Shown piece by piece: positions 28,608 to 39,733 of a DNA stretch of 64,000 bases; the first letter of the stretch is position 1; each line of letters starts with the position of its first letter. Location of the stretch: positions 62,001-126,000 of the forward strand of contig JAKMXF010000297.1 of NCBI GenBank assembly GCA_024704765.1, written 5' to 3'. Made by a program: the position numbers and the translations under genes. The notes under the pieces were generated by a model. That model saw only the letters and a program-made list of their open reading frames with translations. It did not search any database and was not told where the DNA came from. This DNA comes from Oopsacas minuta (taxonomy: Eukaryota; Porifera; Hexactinellida; Lyssacinosida; Leucopsacidae).

Positions 28608-30419
28608 ATGTGTGGCATATTAGTTCTGTTATTCTATTCTCAAGCTTTACCCTATGAATGGGTAGATAAGCTGTATCACTTCATAAATAGACGAGGACCT
28701 GATGGAGCAGGTGAGAAGACGATACCTGTGAAAGGAGGAGAATTCTCTCTGAGACTTATAGCTACACTCCTGCGTATGAGAGGGCTTGTTGCTATTCTAC
28801 AACCTAAATCTGACAAATCTGGTAATTCACTTTTATTCAACGGAGAGATATTCTCTGGTTACGACATAGCAGATGGAGATAATGATACCGTCGTGTTATT
28901 CTCTGCTCTTGTATCCTGTTCAGGAGCTGAGCCTCTGCTTAAATGCATAGCAGACATTAGGGGGCCATGGGCACTAGTATTCTGGCGCCAGAATGCTAGA
29001 GAACTGTGGTTTGGTAGAGATATATTTGGTAGGAGAAGTTTGTTGATTGGTCACAACCCATCATGTGGCGTACCTATCATAATATCTTCTGTTGGTTACC
29101 ATACTGATGGATTGGAATGCATTGAATTACCAGCTGTAGGCTTGTTCTGTATGGATCTCAGTGTAGAGGGAACTCCTTTAGCTCTCAAATGTTATCCCTG
29201 GCTTACAGTAGATGGTACCAGCATGTCATATGTAGATGACGTCATGGAAGCTGTTGCTAGTATTGAAAAACTCCTCTCTCTTAAAGTTGATATAATATGT
29301 TCATCTTCTTTTATCAGTATGATCCCTCCTCTGAACAGAGTACTATCTCCTATACATCCTCATGACTTAATACCACCTGTTGATATTAATTCTGCTACTA
29401 GCAATGCTACTCAGCTGTTAGCAGTTCTACAAGAAGCTGTTAGACTGAGAGTTTGTAACAGACCATGGTCTATTTCTACAGTTAATCATGCTCCTGTTCC
29501 TACACAAGTTGTAATACAAGAGTCACTTGGAGACACTGCACTATCTGAATTAGTTAAATCCAAACCGCAAATATCTCCACAACAGGGGACAGCTAAAGTA
29601 GGAATCCTATTCTCTGGGGGTCTAGATTCTGCGGTCATTGCCGCTCTAGTTGATAGAGAACTTCCTATTGAGGAAGAAATAGATTTACTAAATGTATCAT
29701 TTATTAAATCTAACACAAGCACAGCTGTTGCTCCAGACAGACAGACTGGACTATCTTGTCTTGCTCAACTGAATCCAAATAGACATTGGAACTTTGTTCA
29801 GATAGACACTTGTTTAACAGAGTTAAGTCAAATTCGAAAGGACAATACTGAACAGCTGATCTATCCGTTAACAACTGTAATGGATGATAGCATAGGAACT
29901 CCTGTATGGTTAGCAGCGATGGGACTGGGTCATCTATATCAGCAACAAGCGGCTACTTATATTCCCTATCAATCAAATGCTAGAATACTATTAGTGGGGA
30001 TGGGTGCTGATGAACAGCTGGGGGGATACACGAGACACAGGAATTTGTTCGAGAAGGGAGGATGGGAGAGACTATTGACTGAGATAGAATTTGATCTGAG
30101 AAGGATATCAGTTCGGAATCTTGGAAGAGATGACAGATGTATAAGTGATCACGGGAAGGAGGCTAGGTTTCCATTTCTAGATGAGGAGGTTGTGAGTTTT
30201 CTACAAAAACTACCTCTTAATGATAAAATGGATTTGTCTCTTACTAGAGGACAAGGTGACAAGAAAGTGCTTAGAGAAGTTGCTAATATTCTAGGGTTAG
30301 AATTTTCTGCTAAGTTGCCTAAGAAAGCAATCCAGTTTGGTTCCAACTTTGCTAAAGTCACAGGTAGTACTAAATTCAAAGCAGGTGAACAAATATTTTT
30401 CCAGAAAAATCAATTCTAA
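28608..30419 (+). CDS. ASNSD1: Asparagine synthetase domain-containing protein 1
   Basis: Single exon, 603 residues (human ASNSD1 643). It starts MCGILVLL with Cys2, the nucleophile of the class II glutamine amidotransferase domain. RRGPDGAG, LLFNGEIFSG, NDTVVLFSAL and IRGPWALVFW, ELWFGRDIFGRRSLL follow in the ASNSD1 order. The C-terminal synthetase half has the PP-loop LFSGGLDSAVIAAL (about 335-350) and GMGADEQLGGYTRHR (about 464-478), then ARFPFLDEEVVSFLQKLP. ASNSD1 is distinct from asparagine synthetase itself (shorter FGRRSLL linker region) and its biochemical role is poorly defined. In mammals the transcript carries an upstream frame; none was identified here. Confidence 0.93.
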   Translation: MCGILVLLFYSQALPYEWVDKLYHFINRRGPDGAGEKTIPVKGGEFSLRLIATLLRMRGLVAILQPKSDKSGNSLLFNGEIFSGYDIADGDNDTVVLFSALVSCSGAEPLLKCIADIRGPWALVFWRQNARELWFGRDIFGRRSLLIGHNPSCGVPIIISSVGYHTDGLECIELPAVGLFCMDLSVEGTPLALKCYPWLTVDGTSMSYVDDVMEAVASIEKLLSLKVDIICSSSFISMIPPLNRVLSPIHPHDLIPPVDINSATSNATQLLAVLQEAVRLRVCNRPWSISTVNHAPVPTQVVIQESLGDTALSELVKSKPQISPQQGTAKVGILFSGGLDSAVIAALVDRELPIEEEIDLLNVSFIKSNTSTAVAPDRQTGLSCLAQLNPNRHWNFVQIDTCLTELSQIRKDNTEQLIYPLTTVMDDSIGTPVWLAAMGLGHLYQQQAATYIPYQSNARILLVGMGADEQLGGYTRHRNLFEKGGWERLLTEIEFDLRRISVRNLGRDDRCISDHGKEARFPFLDEEVVSFLQKLPLNDKMDLSLTRGQGDKKVLREVANILGLEFSAKLPKKAIQFGSNFAKVTGSTKFKAGEQIFFQKNQF

Positions 30420-30724
30420 TATGAATAATTAATTTTTGAAACCTTAAAGGTATATCTTATACCGTTCTGTAATTCCTTGTGTTTATTCGTGGTATATTAC
30501 TTCCATATAGAGTATTTATTATTGAAAGTTGTTTATTACTCATTTTTTATTCTAATAATTAATTCTACTCAATCATGTACTTTCCTAGGAATAACATATT
30601 CTAAATTTAACTTTAGACTAACTTTTCCTACGTAAGTAATGTGACAGTATTTAACTATAAAGTGAATCTATAGAATATAATTCCTCTAAATTGTATCCAA
30701 AATATATTAGTTTTGACTAGCACA
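30420..30724. other. Intergenic, no gene seen
   Basis: AT-rich sequence between ASNSD1 and the TRIM gene. No coding frame, RNA gene or clear repeat. It presumably holds the 3' end of ASNSD1 and the TRIM promoter. Confidence 0.5.
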
Positions 30725-32275
30725 ATGGCAACAGGCTCTGAAATTGTACAAGATGGTTTTTGTGGAAACAGACCGACACCCCAAACACAGGGTGCCAGGG
30801 ATTGCGCTATTTGTTTCTGCCCAATGACGTCAGAGGATATAAATGTACCTCGGTTATTAACTTGTGGACATACATTCTGCACTGAATGTATAAGGAAGAT
30901 ATACCTAGCATCAACTGATGCATACAACTATAGAAGAAGGATGGAAAGAGAAATCCTATGTCCACATTGTAAAACTCCATGTCTCATACCGGACGGAGAT
31001 GCTTCGAAATTGCCAAAAAATTATATTTTGTTGGATATAATTTCTGAACAGCCGCGAATAAAGGTCGATGTCGAACGAATAACTTGTAATATACATAATA
31101 TCGTGAAGAAATCATATTGCTTCAATTGCCAGGAACTTGTATGTCCTTATTGCCAAATGAGTCATCATCAAGGCCATAACTGCGAAATTACTATAGAAGC
31201 AATCAAGGTATTCCTAACTGATTTTAAACAACATGAAGAGAGATTGGAAGCTTATGCTCAGCAACTTAAATCTGCTAAAGATAAGTTCCAAGCAACTCTC
31301 TACAGACTGAAAGAGAATAAAAGGGAGGCTTCTCATCACATCAACTTGAGATTCACAGCTATAATCGAAGAGGCATCTAAATGGAAAAATATAAATATTC
31401 GTAAACTAGAAGACATCACAAAGGAGAGAGAAGATATTTTAGAACAACAAATAGAGAGTCTAGATAGCGTTATAGATGAAACTGAGCAGAAACTTGATTT
31501 AGCTCGTCGTGTAACCTCCCCCCAGAACGAGGAGGAATTCTTCATACATCATACTCAAATAGTTAATGATAGTAAAGTGCTAATAAGCAAGGAGTTAGGT
31601 TTACAACCATTAGTTCACGAGCATATTGAGTGGCGAGTAGATCCAATTAATCATATTATCGATTATCTTAACAGAATTGCCTTTGTGAATGAAGATGCTA
31701 ATGCTGCTCCGTCTGCTGTCAAGTCTCCTCCCCAGTCTATTGAACCTATCACTGATGCTGTTGCATCACAGAAGCCAATTGTAAATATTCCAGCTTCAAT
31801 TCCAACTCTAACTCTATCTCCATATCAAAGTCCAATTTCAACTCCTCATAGTTATCCAAGTTCCCAGGTTCAGGCCTATCCTATTCAACAAATGCATCCA
31901 TTATCTCAGACCGCTAGAAGCTCAAGTGCTGAGAATATGCTTATGGGGAGGAGTTCAGGTCAACCTAAAATGCACGTCACCAATCCACATCTTACTACTC
32001 ACAATTCTTCCTTTATGCCAGTTGCAGACTCTTCACTATCACCTCGACCTCGACCTTACCCTCAAGTCCAATCAGCTAGAGATGTTGATTCATACAGGAA
32101 TAGCTATTACGCTGTGCGTGAGTCTGAGGAAAATATTAAGCCTACTCCACACCCCACTGGGATGCCTCCTGGAGACTTGAGTGAGGGAACTAGAAGTACT
32201 AACATGTACGATAGATCCGTACCAAGTGGACACATATATGAGAATCCTTTCTGCCCGGAAGAACCTACTATTTAA
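30725..32275 (+). CDS. TRIM-type RING/B-box/coiled-coil protein
   Basis: 516 residues from the ATG at 30725, single exon. C3HC4 RING (about 27-85): CAICFCPM, LLTCGHTFCTECI, CPHCKTPC. B-box 2 (about 118-158): CNIHNIVKKSYCFNCQELVC, CQMSHHQGHNC. A long coiled coil follows (about 165-265, including EDILEQQIESLDSVIDETEQ). The C-terminal 190 residues are Pro/Ser/Tyr-rich and lack a SPRY, NHL or other known TRIM C-terminal domain. The RING implies E3 ubiquitin-ligase activity. It is a lineage-specific TRIM; assignment to a vertebrate subfamily is not possible from what is visible. Confidence 0.9.
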   Translation: MATGSEIVQDGFCGNRPTPQTQGARDCAICFCPMTSEDINVPRLLTCGHTFCTECIRKIYLASTDAYNYRRRMEREILCPHCKTPCLIPDGDASKLPKNYILLDIISEQPRIKVDVERITCNIHNIVKKSYCFNCQELVCPYCQMSHHQGHNCEITIEAIKVFLTDFKQHEERLEAYAQQLKSAKDKFQATLYRLKENKREASHHINLRFTAIIEEASKWKNINIRKLEDITKEREDILEQQIESLDSVIDETEQKLDLARRVTSPQNEEEFFIHHTQIVNDSKVLISKELGLQPLVHEHIEWRVDPINHIIDYLNRIAFVNEDANAAPSAVKSPPQSIEPITDAVASQKPIVNIPASIPTLTLSPYQSPISTPHSYPSSQVQAYPIQQMHPLSQTARSSSAENMLMGRSSGQPKMHVTNPHLTTHNSSFMPVADSSLSPRPRPYPQVQSARDVDSYRNSYYAVRESEENIKPTPHPTGMPPGDLSEGTRSTNMYDRSVPSGHIYENPFCPEEPTI

Positions 32276-32624
32276 TCCTTGGTGCCTATCTTATTATCAA
32301 ATAATTGTTAAAATAATGAATCTTTCAACAATAAGCATAATAAACTTCTCTAATTTGCTGCTGGCTAATTTGTGTGTTGTTAGTAAGTTAATTTTGATTG
32401 TATTTTATCATTGACATAGTAAGTTTGTATTCTAAGCTAGGTGATTCTTTGTGTAGATTAATATTACTCTATATTGTTTTTGCAATCCTGATATTTTGGT
32501 TAGTTTATTGCAAGCCAACTGGGTTATTATTACTTTGGAGAAATTATATATCTTTTACTGATGTTTTGCCGTTTTTGAGTGACTAGAGATATTAGAGATC
32601 AATCGATTACTATTGTGTAAGAAA
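32276..32624. other. Intergenic, no gene seen
   Basis: AT-rich with short reading frames of Ile/Leu-rich composition that look like chance translation. No start context, domain or repeat supports a gene. Confidence 0.5.
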
Positions 32625-35600
32625 ATGGATATTTCTCTTGGTAAGTACAGCGAGATCCTCAATATTTATAGTTCAGTAATTGACTATGCTATTTGTCATG
32701 TAGATGACGTAATCAGTAGGAAACAACGAAATAGTAGGAATTCTTTTAACTCCGTTAGAGGTCGAGGGAGAGGAAGGGGGAGGGGCAGTATCAGAATTGG
32801 ACAAAAGGAATACAAAACGCTTACAATTAAAAAGGTATTTATATATTTTGTTAATAAATTGTATTCTTATTTTTCATTTTATATTCTACAGAGCAAACTA
32901 GGAGGTGTTGATTTATCATCAAGAGGAAAACTACGAAGTGATTCTATGAAGCCACTGGTAATAAGCAGCTCTACTCCCGGGAAACGATACTTTTCAAATG
33001 TAAGTTATCACTGATGATTGTTAATTTGTTATACGAGTCTTTGATACGTATACATCATCTGGGATTATTAAGAACATACTTTATAATTATAAGTAAATAA
33101 CAGTAAAATACAAACGAGTAATAGTTTTCATTATATATTCACAAATGATATCCTTTCCAACCTTCATATGCTATATTTCCTATAAATGTAAGTACCACAA
33201 TCGCTACTATTCCACATAACATAATGTATTTGAGTGCAGTTAAGAAATGAGACGAGTCTCTACCTCTGATTGCTATTAAATTTAGTTCATTATTATCTTC
33301 ATCCGATACATTATTCTTGTTACCGTATAACAACCCAACTAGTTCATCTGGGTATCTTCTAATTAACTCATTAGACCCTGTTATACCCTCTATTGACATC
33401 CATGTACATGATATCAATATAAAATACGTAATGTAGATATTAGAAATGTACACTGCTCCTGATTGCCATACTTCTTGCAAAAGATCTGCTCTTGTAAACA
33501 GATGAGTTATTAAAATACTACTCATACCAAGTAATGAGCTCAGTATATTTATCGATATAATAACTCTAAATTTATCTGAATATCTACAGACTCTATCAAC
33601 TATTTGAAAGTATCTCTGTTTAATCCATACAGCACTGGGTGAAACGATTAAATTCGTGAACGTTTCCACAGAATTGAGTCTGATCTCTGTCTGCAGTTTG
33701 ACGCATGCTACTCTATTCAGTAAGCAAATAATGACAGGTGACATATATCGCTGTGGAGAAATTATCGATGATAATCCTTGGTAAATATTTACAATATCGC
33801 AAATGATGATATCTTCTCTCTTACTTCTGATATAATGGTAGTTAACAAGTTGACGTATATTGTAATAGAACACTGCAACTATAACAACCACCAACAGTAG
33901 CATTAAAATACATTGCCATAGAGCTGTTAATATATTTGTACATTTGAAAGTTGTATTGAAATAATTTTTATGGCTACCCCTAACACTACTCCTTAGGAAC
34001 CGGTAATTCTCGAAATTGCGAATTATATTTCTGTTTTCCCGAGTGTTAACAATGAGTTTGTACGGAGTAAGATCGTTTGTTGCTGTATACGAATAGTAGA
34101 CTAGATATATGAGACAAGAGAGTGCTGTGATGTCATAACTAAGATCCCACAGGTATACACTTAGAAGAATATAATTCTGGGTGTAGTTAGATGTTGACTG
34201 GTTATTAGTTAATAAGACTTGACAATCTTGAATGCCAGACCATTTGAAGTGATACATTATCACGATAACAGTTTGTAGAATAATCTTTATCAGCATCAAT
34301 GAAATAGATAATATTTGGCAGATAATCTTGCTAACACAGCTTAAGTAATATACTACTTTGTTTTTTCTGGAAATACACGAAGTTACACAAGTAAATGTAA
34401 TCAAGTAGAATAAGTAAGCAAACGTTCTCATTGGGAAATCTGTAACGAAGTTGAAACCTTCTCTCTTCACTCCTCTATCCCGGATTGTTACTTCGTCCTC
34501 CTCCAGTACTTGATCTTCATCGCTTATAGAATGGGAGTGTGTTGACGCTAAACTCACTAACCTCGGATTAGAAGCTACAATGTTTTCTGCCATTCATTTA
34601 GTTTGGATGTATTCTACTGCTTAATTGTGCGGGGAACGAATGTATGTATATACGTATTACCTAATATTCTCCTATTTATTCTTACTAGTAATCTCACGAT
34701 CACGTTTCATTAGGGGATGAATATCATGGTATTTAACATTACTTCATCTAGCAGCAACAACTAGATTAACATTATGATGTGTATTATTAGTTCAAAGTTA
34801 ATAATATCAAAATGATTACAAAATGTATACTCTAGGATAATTCCTCTTTTCTATCAAACTCTACAAAGCCAAATAGCAGAGGATTTAAACGAAGATCTTT
34901 GCCTACTCAGTCTAGCCAAACTGGTATCGGAAACAGGTTGGGATCCTGGAAAGATGAAGAAAGTAACTCAACTCAAAGGAAACGTGAACTCGGGTTGAAT
35001 AGAAGGAATAGAGGATCTGTTGTTAGGCTAAATAAGTAATTACTCATATTTATACTTATTGATATATCAGATCAGCTGATACATAATCTATCTTTTAGTA
35101 CTATTCCCCGTGTGGGAAGTTCTGGTCGTGGATTTAAAGGTCTGGCCTCTAACAGTAATAGAGGTAAGGGGTATACTCGTGATTTCTTGAGATCTCCCTC
35201 TAAGAAGACAGAGCTGTTTAATGAACGTACAGAGATTAGCGAGCTATCTTACTCAAGGGGAAGGTTGTGTAATCTGAATGATCATATAGTTATAAATATT
35301 ATTGTTTTTGTAATTATAGAGGGTTCCGTAGCACAAGAGGAGGTCGTGTTGGTGGACGAGGCAGAGACAGCAGGAGTAGTTTCAATAAATCTTTTGAGTC
35401 TGAGCAAGATGAAACCAACATACAGGTGACTTTCCCTAATCCGAAGGCATCATCAAGCAGGTATTACATGCTAATAATACCTTATGGTGTTTTTTGTTAA
35501 TTATTATTTCTAAATTTAGGTCAACTCGTCACTCAGATTATGGACGTAGCAACAAAGAACCGTCATCTTCAAAACGTGTCTCTACCAGTGCTGTATCTGA

Positions 35601-35718
35601 TCCAGGAGAACATATTTTTATTTCAGTTCAAAATGAGAAAGCAAGGGTAACTCATCCACAATTTATTCCATCCCTGGTCCAATACTATTCTATCCTATCT
35701 GATCAATTAGCTTATTAA
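32625..35718 (+). CDS. RG-rich mRNA-export adaptor with UAP56-binding motif (UIF/ALYREF-like)
   Basis: Seven coding exons read by eye: 32625-32640, 32704-32834, 32892-32999, 34869-35035, 35099-35263, 35320-35460, 35520-35718. The first holds only MDISL plus one base; splicing G|AT creates MDISLDDVI, the UAP56-binding motif of ALYREF, UIF/FYTTD1 and CHTOP (consensus DMSLDDII). RGRGRGRGRG follows, then Arg/Ser-rich segments, SSGRGFKGL and a second RG block (GFRSTRGGRVGGRGRD). No RRM is seen, so UIF/FYTTD1-like is closer than ALYREF. Phases agree at every junction (1,0,0,2,2,2). The third intron (33000-34868) contains an antisense gene. The final exon could instead splice at AGG|GTAACT into a downstream exon near 35739, so the C terminus is uncertain. 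The exon 4 acceptor was chosen for reading frame. Confidence 0.75.
33139..34593 (-). CDS. Multi-pass membrane protein of unknown family, nested antisense
   Basis: Single exon, 484 residues. The first 55 residues are hydrophilic and acidic (DEDQVLEEDE), followed by about seven or eight hydrophobic segments at roughly 57-75, 84-115, 142-170, 222-248, 283-300, 345-368, 385-402 and 450-472. Loops are Arg/Lys/Asn-rich (e.g. NTRENRNIIRNFENYRFLR). A non-signal N terminus and seven-plus helices recall gustatory-receptor-like proteins, but the conserved TM7 motif of insect GRs is not evident and no GPCR motifs (DRY, NPxxY) are seen. It lies wholly inside the large intron of the export-adaptor gene, opposite strand. 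The frame is intact; function is unknown. Confidence 0.75.
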   Translation of the reverse strand: MAENIVASNPRLVSLASTHSHSISDEDQVLEEDEVTIRDRGVKREGFNFVTDFPMRTFAYLFYLITFTCVTSCISRKNKVVYYLSCVSKIICQILSISLMLIKIILQTVIVIMYHFKWSGIQDCQVLLTNNQSTSNYTQNYILLSVYLWDLSYDITALSCLIYLVYYSYTATNDLTPYKLIVNTRENRNIIRNFENYRFLRSSVRGSHKNYFNTTFKCTNILTALWQCILMLLLVVVIVAVFYYNIRQLVNYHYIRSKREDIIICDIVNIYQGLSSIISPQRYMSPVIICLLNRVACVKLQTEIRLNSVETFTNLIVSPSAVWIKQRYFQIVDRVCRYSDKFRVIISINILSSLLGMSSILITHLFTRADLLQEVWQSGAVYISNIYITYFILISCTWMSIEGITGSNELIRRYPDELVGLLYGNKNNVSDEDNNELNLIAIRGRDSSHFLTALKYIMLCGIVAIVVLTFIGNIAYEGWKGYHL

Positions 35719-37187
35719 CAGTTCTTGCTGTTTCTTAGATTCAAGGTTCTCTAAAGTGCATACTAATTTTTTGAAGATATCTTGTATAACTTTTTATTTC
35801 CTTTCTTCCCAAGAGTATTTCTACTTTCTCCAACCAGGATACCCTAATATATTTGATATCTTCACGGCTCTGTTCCCCTGTCTGCATCTTATGTGCTATG
35901 TTATTATGCTTGATACTAACGATTAGTCTCTCTATTGATTTCTGTGTAAACTAGTAACTAGTCTTGTATGTGTTTTCCTCACCATTGCTGAACTGAATGG
36001 AGCGGCTGGAGATTTGTTAAGTTTAATCCAATATCTGTGAACTTTAGATTGCTCATATCACAGCTTTTCCCATATCTAACTTTTGCTTATCTACAAAGAT
36101 GCACTGTTGACATATATTGTGGTTCTATTTGTGTATAATCAGATTTAAAAAGTTAACAATAATCAGAACCGAGATACCTAAGTATTTAATCTCTCCATAT
36201 TCTAAACTATGGAATTGTGAACCTATAACACCAATCAAAATCTAGAAACGATAAATTTTTATTGGAAACTGATGATTACCTTAACAAGCAAGCAAGCAAT
36301 CTATCTGATTATACAGTATGAGTAGATTATTTACCATTGATTATGAGAACTCTCCTCAGAATATCTTCATTCTTCTAATCCAACAATCTACATAGATCGT
36401 AGATACTAACTGATATTTTTGGTTCAATATCTCTATCATTCACTATTAAGAATATTCTATATTTAACATTCAACAACTGTAAACAGATGTCATGACAGCT
36501 CTCACTCTGATGGGATAATGTACCTCTGTATCTATATTGATACCTCAAACATTCAGAAATATATTAATACAAGAGCTTCATTCTCCTTAAAGTTTTCATT
36601 TATTTTAGAAATAATCCAGGAAGATCTTATTACAAATCTTATTTGTAATAACATTTTGTTTCACAGAAATGATTCATCAGAGTGGATTATGTCATTTCCG
36701 TTATGAAAACCAAAAATTAACTTTTGTTAACCTGCAATTATACGAGAAGATTCTGTCATATGTTTACAATTTTTAACTGAATTTATTCTCAATAGCAATT
36801 CAAGTTGTATGGATCAATCCAATTAGTTCTACTCTCCCTGTTAATCACAGAAAGAACAGGGTATTGTATCCATAGCAGGCTATGTTGTATCTCAAAAACT
36901 GTACTATACTATTTACTAAGAGCAGTCTCTCCTTTTGTTTGAAATACACATCACTACATTTATGCCCATGATTATCTGAGAAGGTTCTGATTCTACTAGT
37001 ACTCCATACTTCAAGGAATACCACCCTGAGAAATAACGTAATGTCTTTACCAGAAACTTTGAAAACGATGCATAGGTTTAGATTCGTTTCAATCAGTTTG
37101 TCTATATCTATTTGTTAGAAAGCATCGCCGTCTCTACTGCTGTCATATTTTGTATAGAATATTATGATATTACATTATACAAGGTCA

Positions 37188-37239
37188 CGAGCCTTTGGCT
37201 CGTCGCTTCGCGATGAACTCGGCGCATTGCGCCTCGAGG
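37188..37239. repeat. Cluster of GC-rich hairpins
   Basis: Three adjacent perfect stem-loops: CGAGCC-TTT-GGCTCG (37188-37202), TCGC-TTC-GCGA (37203-37213) and GGCGCA-T-TGCGCC (37221-37233), then the palindrome CCTCGAGG (37232-37239). The local GC content is far above the surrounding desert. It may be the structured head of a repeat family. Confidence 0.65.
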
Positions 37240-37253
37240 TATCCAACGGCCAA

Positions 37254-37590
37254 ACAACAATTGAGATTTAATAATATTGATGTTGTTTACGATATTCAGA
37301 CTCAGCATACTCGATTACCCCAGGAAGGTCGTTGAAAGTATGATTCTACATCAATTTTGGAATTTGTTTACTTTATATTCATAAAAACAACAACAAATTT
37401 ACATATGATTAATCCAAAAGTGTGAAATCGTATTCAGCATGTTCGACATATTTGGTGAAGTTTATTGAATTCTATTTACTTCCTTAATAAACACGATAAA
37501 TGCATAGTTATGTGGAAATTTCAAAAGTGCATACCATAAATCCTTTCCTTGACAACGGACAAACAAACAAGCAAACAAACAAACAAACAA

Positions 37591-37638
<48 letters not shown>

Positions 37639-37658
37639 CAATTGAGATTTAATAATAT
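37254..37658. repeat. 24-bp direct repeats around a region with (CAAA)n(CAGA)n tract
   Basis: ACAACAATTGAGATTTAATA with ATAT occurs at 37254-37277 and again at 37635-37658. The second copy directly follows an 80-base tract of CAAA units changing to CAGA units (37557-37636); the first follows CCAAACAAC, so the simple tract and the repeated unit belong together. This suggests two copies of one repeat family with different tract lengths. Confidence 0.7.
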
Positions 37659-37877
37659 AGATTTAGTTTTCTATTTGAAGCACTTTAATTAATTATATGC
37701 AGACTTGGCCCACCACTAAATTCCGCTAATATATTTGTAACTCAAATGTATGAAAATTGAAACCAAACACGTACATCCATAATTTCAAAATATTATCACT
37801 TGGCCAGTAGGTAACGCCTGAATACCCCTCCGTATAGTTTGATTGGAGTAGTTTTATACTAATTTGCGCAAACCATA

Positions 37878-37996
37878 TACATACATGTAATCATAGCGAT
37901 ATAACTTATATAGCGAACCTTCTATATTCTGAACACTCGCGATTTTCACTATATTTGGGAAAGTAGAATTGTGTTTGCTAATAGTGTTTCCACTGT
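37878..37996. repeat. Mariner/pogo-like terminal fragment
   Basis: The stretch ends GTGTTTCCACTGTA (rc TACAGTGGAAACAC) and contains GCGATATAACTTATATAGCG, the kind of degenerate subterminal sequence seen in Tc1/mariner-pogo ends. No transposase is found. The left boundary is uncertain. Confidence 0.45.
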
Positions 37997-39733
37997 AATT
38001 TCGGTTAACTTTCTTGTTTCATTTATACAAATAACTTAAAACTTAAATATCTTTCTGTTCGATTTCTCAAAGACAATGGAAGAGAGATTCTCGCAAAATT
38101 CATAAATAATCATTTTAATACTCCTGGGTGAAATATCAGGAGACATGTCAAATTATATAGAAGAATATTCAAAGACAGAGAATAGTTGTAAACTACAAAA
38201 ACAGATCATCTTATTGGAATATATTTACAATACTTTAATGAAAATGTGATATTCATCCTCAGGACAAGGACAAGGACTAATGCTTATATAGCATAGGAAA
38301 TATAGAGTAATCAGCATGACATACTATTATCACTTTAGCCATAATAATTGTGAATTTTTCTCTCTATCGCGAATTATCTTAGTCACAATCAAGGATCAAG
38401 TGCGCTCGAATATTGTGTATTTTGTATTCCAAACCAGGGCTTCATCTAGCCTCAGCCTATTCCCGCACTCTAGGTGCGTTTATTTTATTTTTCGCGGACT
38501 ATAGGCCTCTATTCACTCGCTGAGCACACTGAAGAAGGCCTGTGTTTCGCGTCTCCAATATTTTCTAAATATGATCCACCTCTGGGTAGCGTGCCGCGCA
38601 CCCAAATGAAGGTCAGAGAATAGTTCTCTCTGATCGAATTGACTATATTTGTGGAATAATTTATGATTATCAGAAACAGAAGTATTGCAAACAATGTGGA
38701 CGAGACACCCACATATTTATCCTGTATTTGACTTTCAATAACATGACCAAACTTAAGAAGTAGTATTAACTTCTTTGATTCTATGGTAGAACAATCTACT
38801 AATAACTATCCTATGATCGCCTTTGAATACACCTTGGTACTATACAATGCCCATTTAGTGGAGGAATTTGGCTGGCAGCCCTTCGACTCAAGTATACGCC
38901 CCTGATTCCCCTGATATACTCAACTATCAAATACTACTTTTAAACAATCCTTTTAATAGTTTGAGAAACCTCTCACCAACATGAAATCCTTATAAATATG
39001 TTCGCATAATTCAGTAATATCTGACTGATTCTCATGCACATGCAGACTAACTACACCAATAATTGTGTTTATACAGAAGTTGATAAATTCCAATAAACAT
39101 GGTGCTAGAACCGTTACCCTTGCCCGATATTTTTACTCTAATGTGCTTGCTTTATTATTCTAATTGCACCAGACGTGACCATTAAGAACTAGTTAAAATA
39201 CTACGGAGGGTTATCGAAGACGAATGTATTGCTACAAATTGCAATATTCTTCATAATGCATGTTGGTATATCGTGAATGTTTTGACTTTGGACTTTGGAG
39301 TACAATATCGTCCTAACTCACTAATTGATCTATAGTACTTGCTACAGTACATATGTCCACTGAATGAATTACATCTGCCTGATCTCCACATCTCAAACAA
39401 CAGATTCTAACTTTATTGGTTTTATCAAAATACACATATGATAGGTAAACTTAATTGTGCTACACTCGCACACTCGCACTCCAATCTATGAATTTGTAAG
39501 ATTATTAATAGACTCTAATTGAGGAGAGCTAATTGAAATCTCAATATTATTAAGTAATTCTCTGGTCACAAGAATCAACACCTTTTGCTCAAGTTACTAT
39601 CCATGTCCCATTATAAGGAAGCAATTATTATTACTGACATCTTATGTTATGCTCTACGTGGATAATTATATTATTTAATCCATCACAAACTCGCATTTGA
39701 CAACACATATGCTCTTACGTCATCTCTCTCGAT

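Larger units (their letters stand above)
35719..39733. other. 4-kb gene desert with simple repeats and transposon remnants
   Basis: No reading frame here has an ATG, domain and believable composition; the small frames at 36518 and 38316 look like chance. Contents seen: short CAAG-type repeats near 36283-36298, GC-rich hairpins at 37188-37239, a tetranucleotide tract at 37557-37636 flanked by direct repeats, a mariner/pogo-like end at 37996, and a GC-richer patch with a GGGT...GCGTGCCGCGC...ACCC hairpin at about 38586-38603. The rest is AT-rich. Confidence 0.6.

Noticed and set aside
36518-36706. Short reading frame in the gene desert
   Set aside because: Low-complexity hydrophobic composition without start context, neighbours or motif.
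38316-38712. Two overlapping frames on opposite strands in a GC-richer patch
   Set aside because: Mutually overlapping, no motif; more likely part of a repeat remnant.
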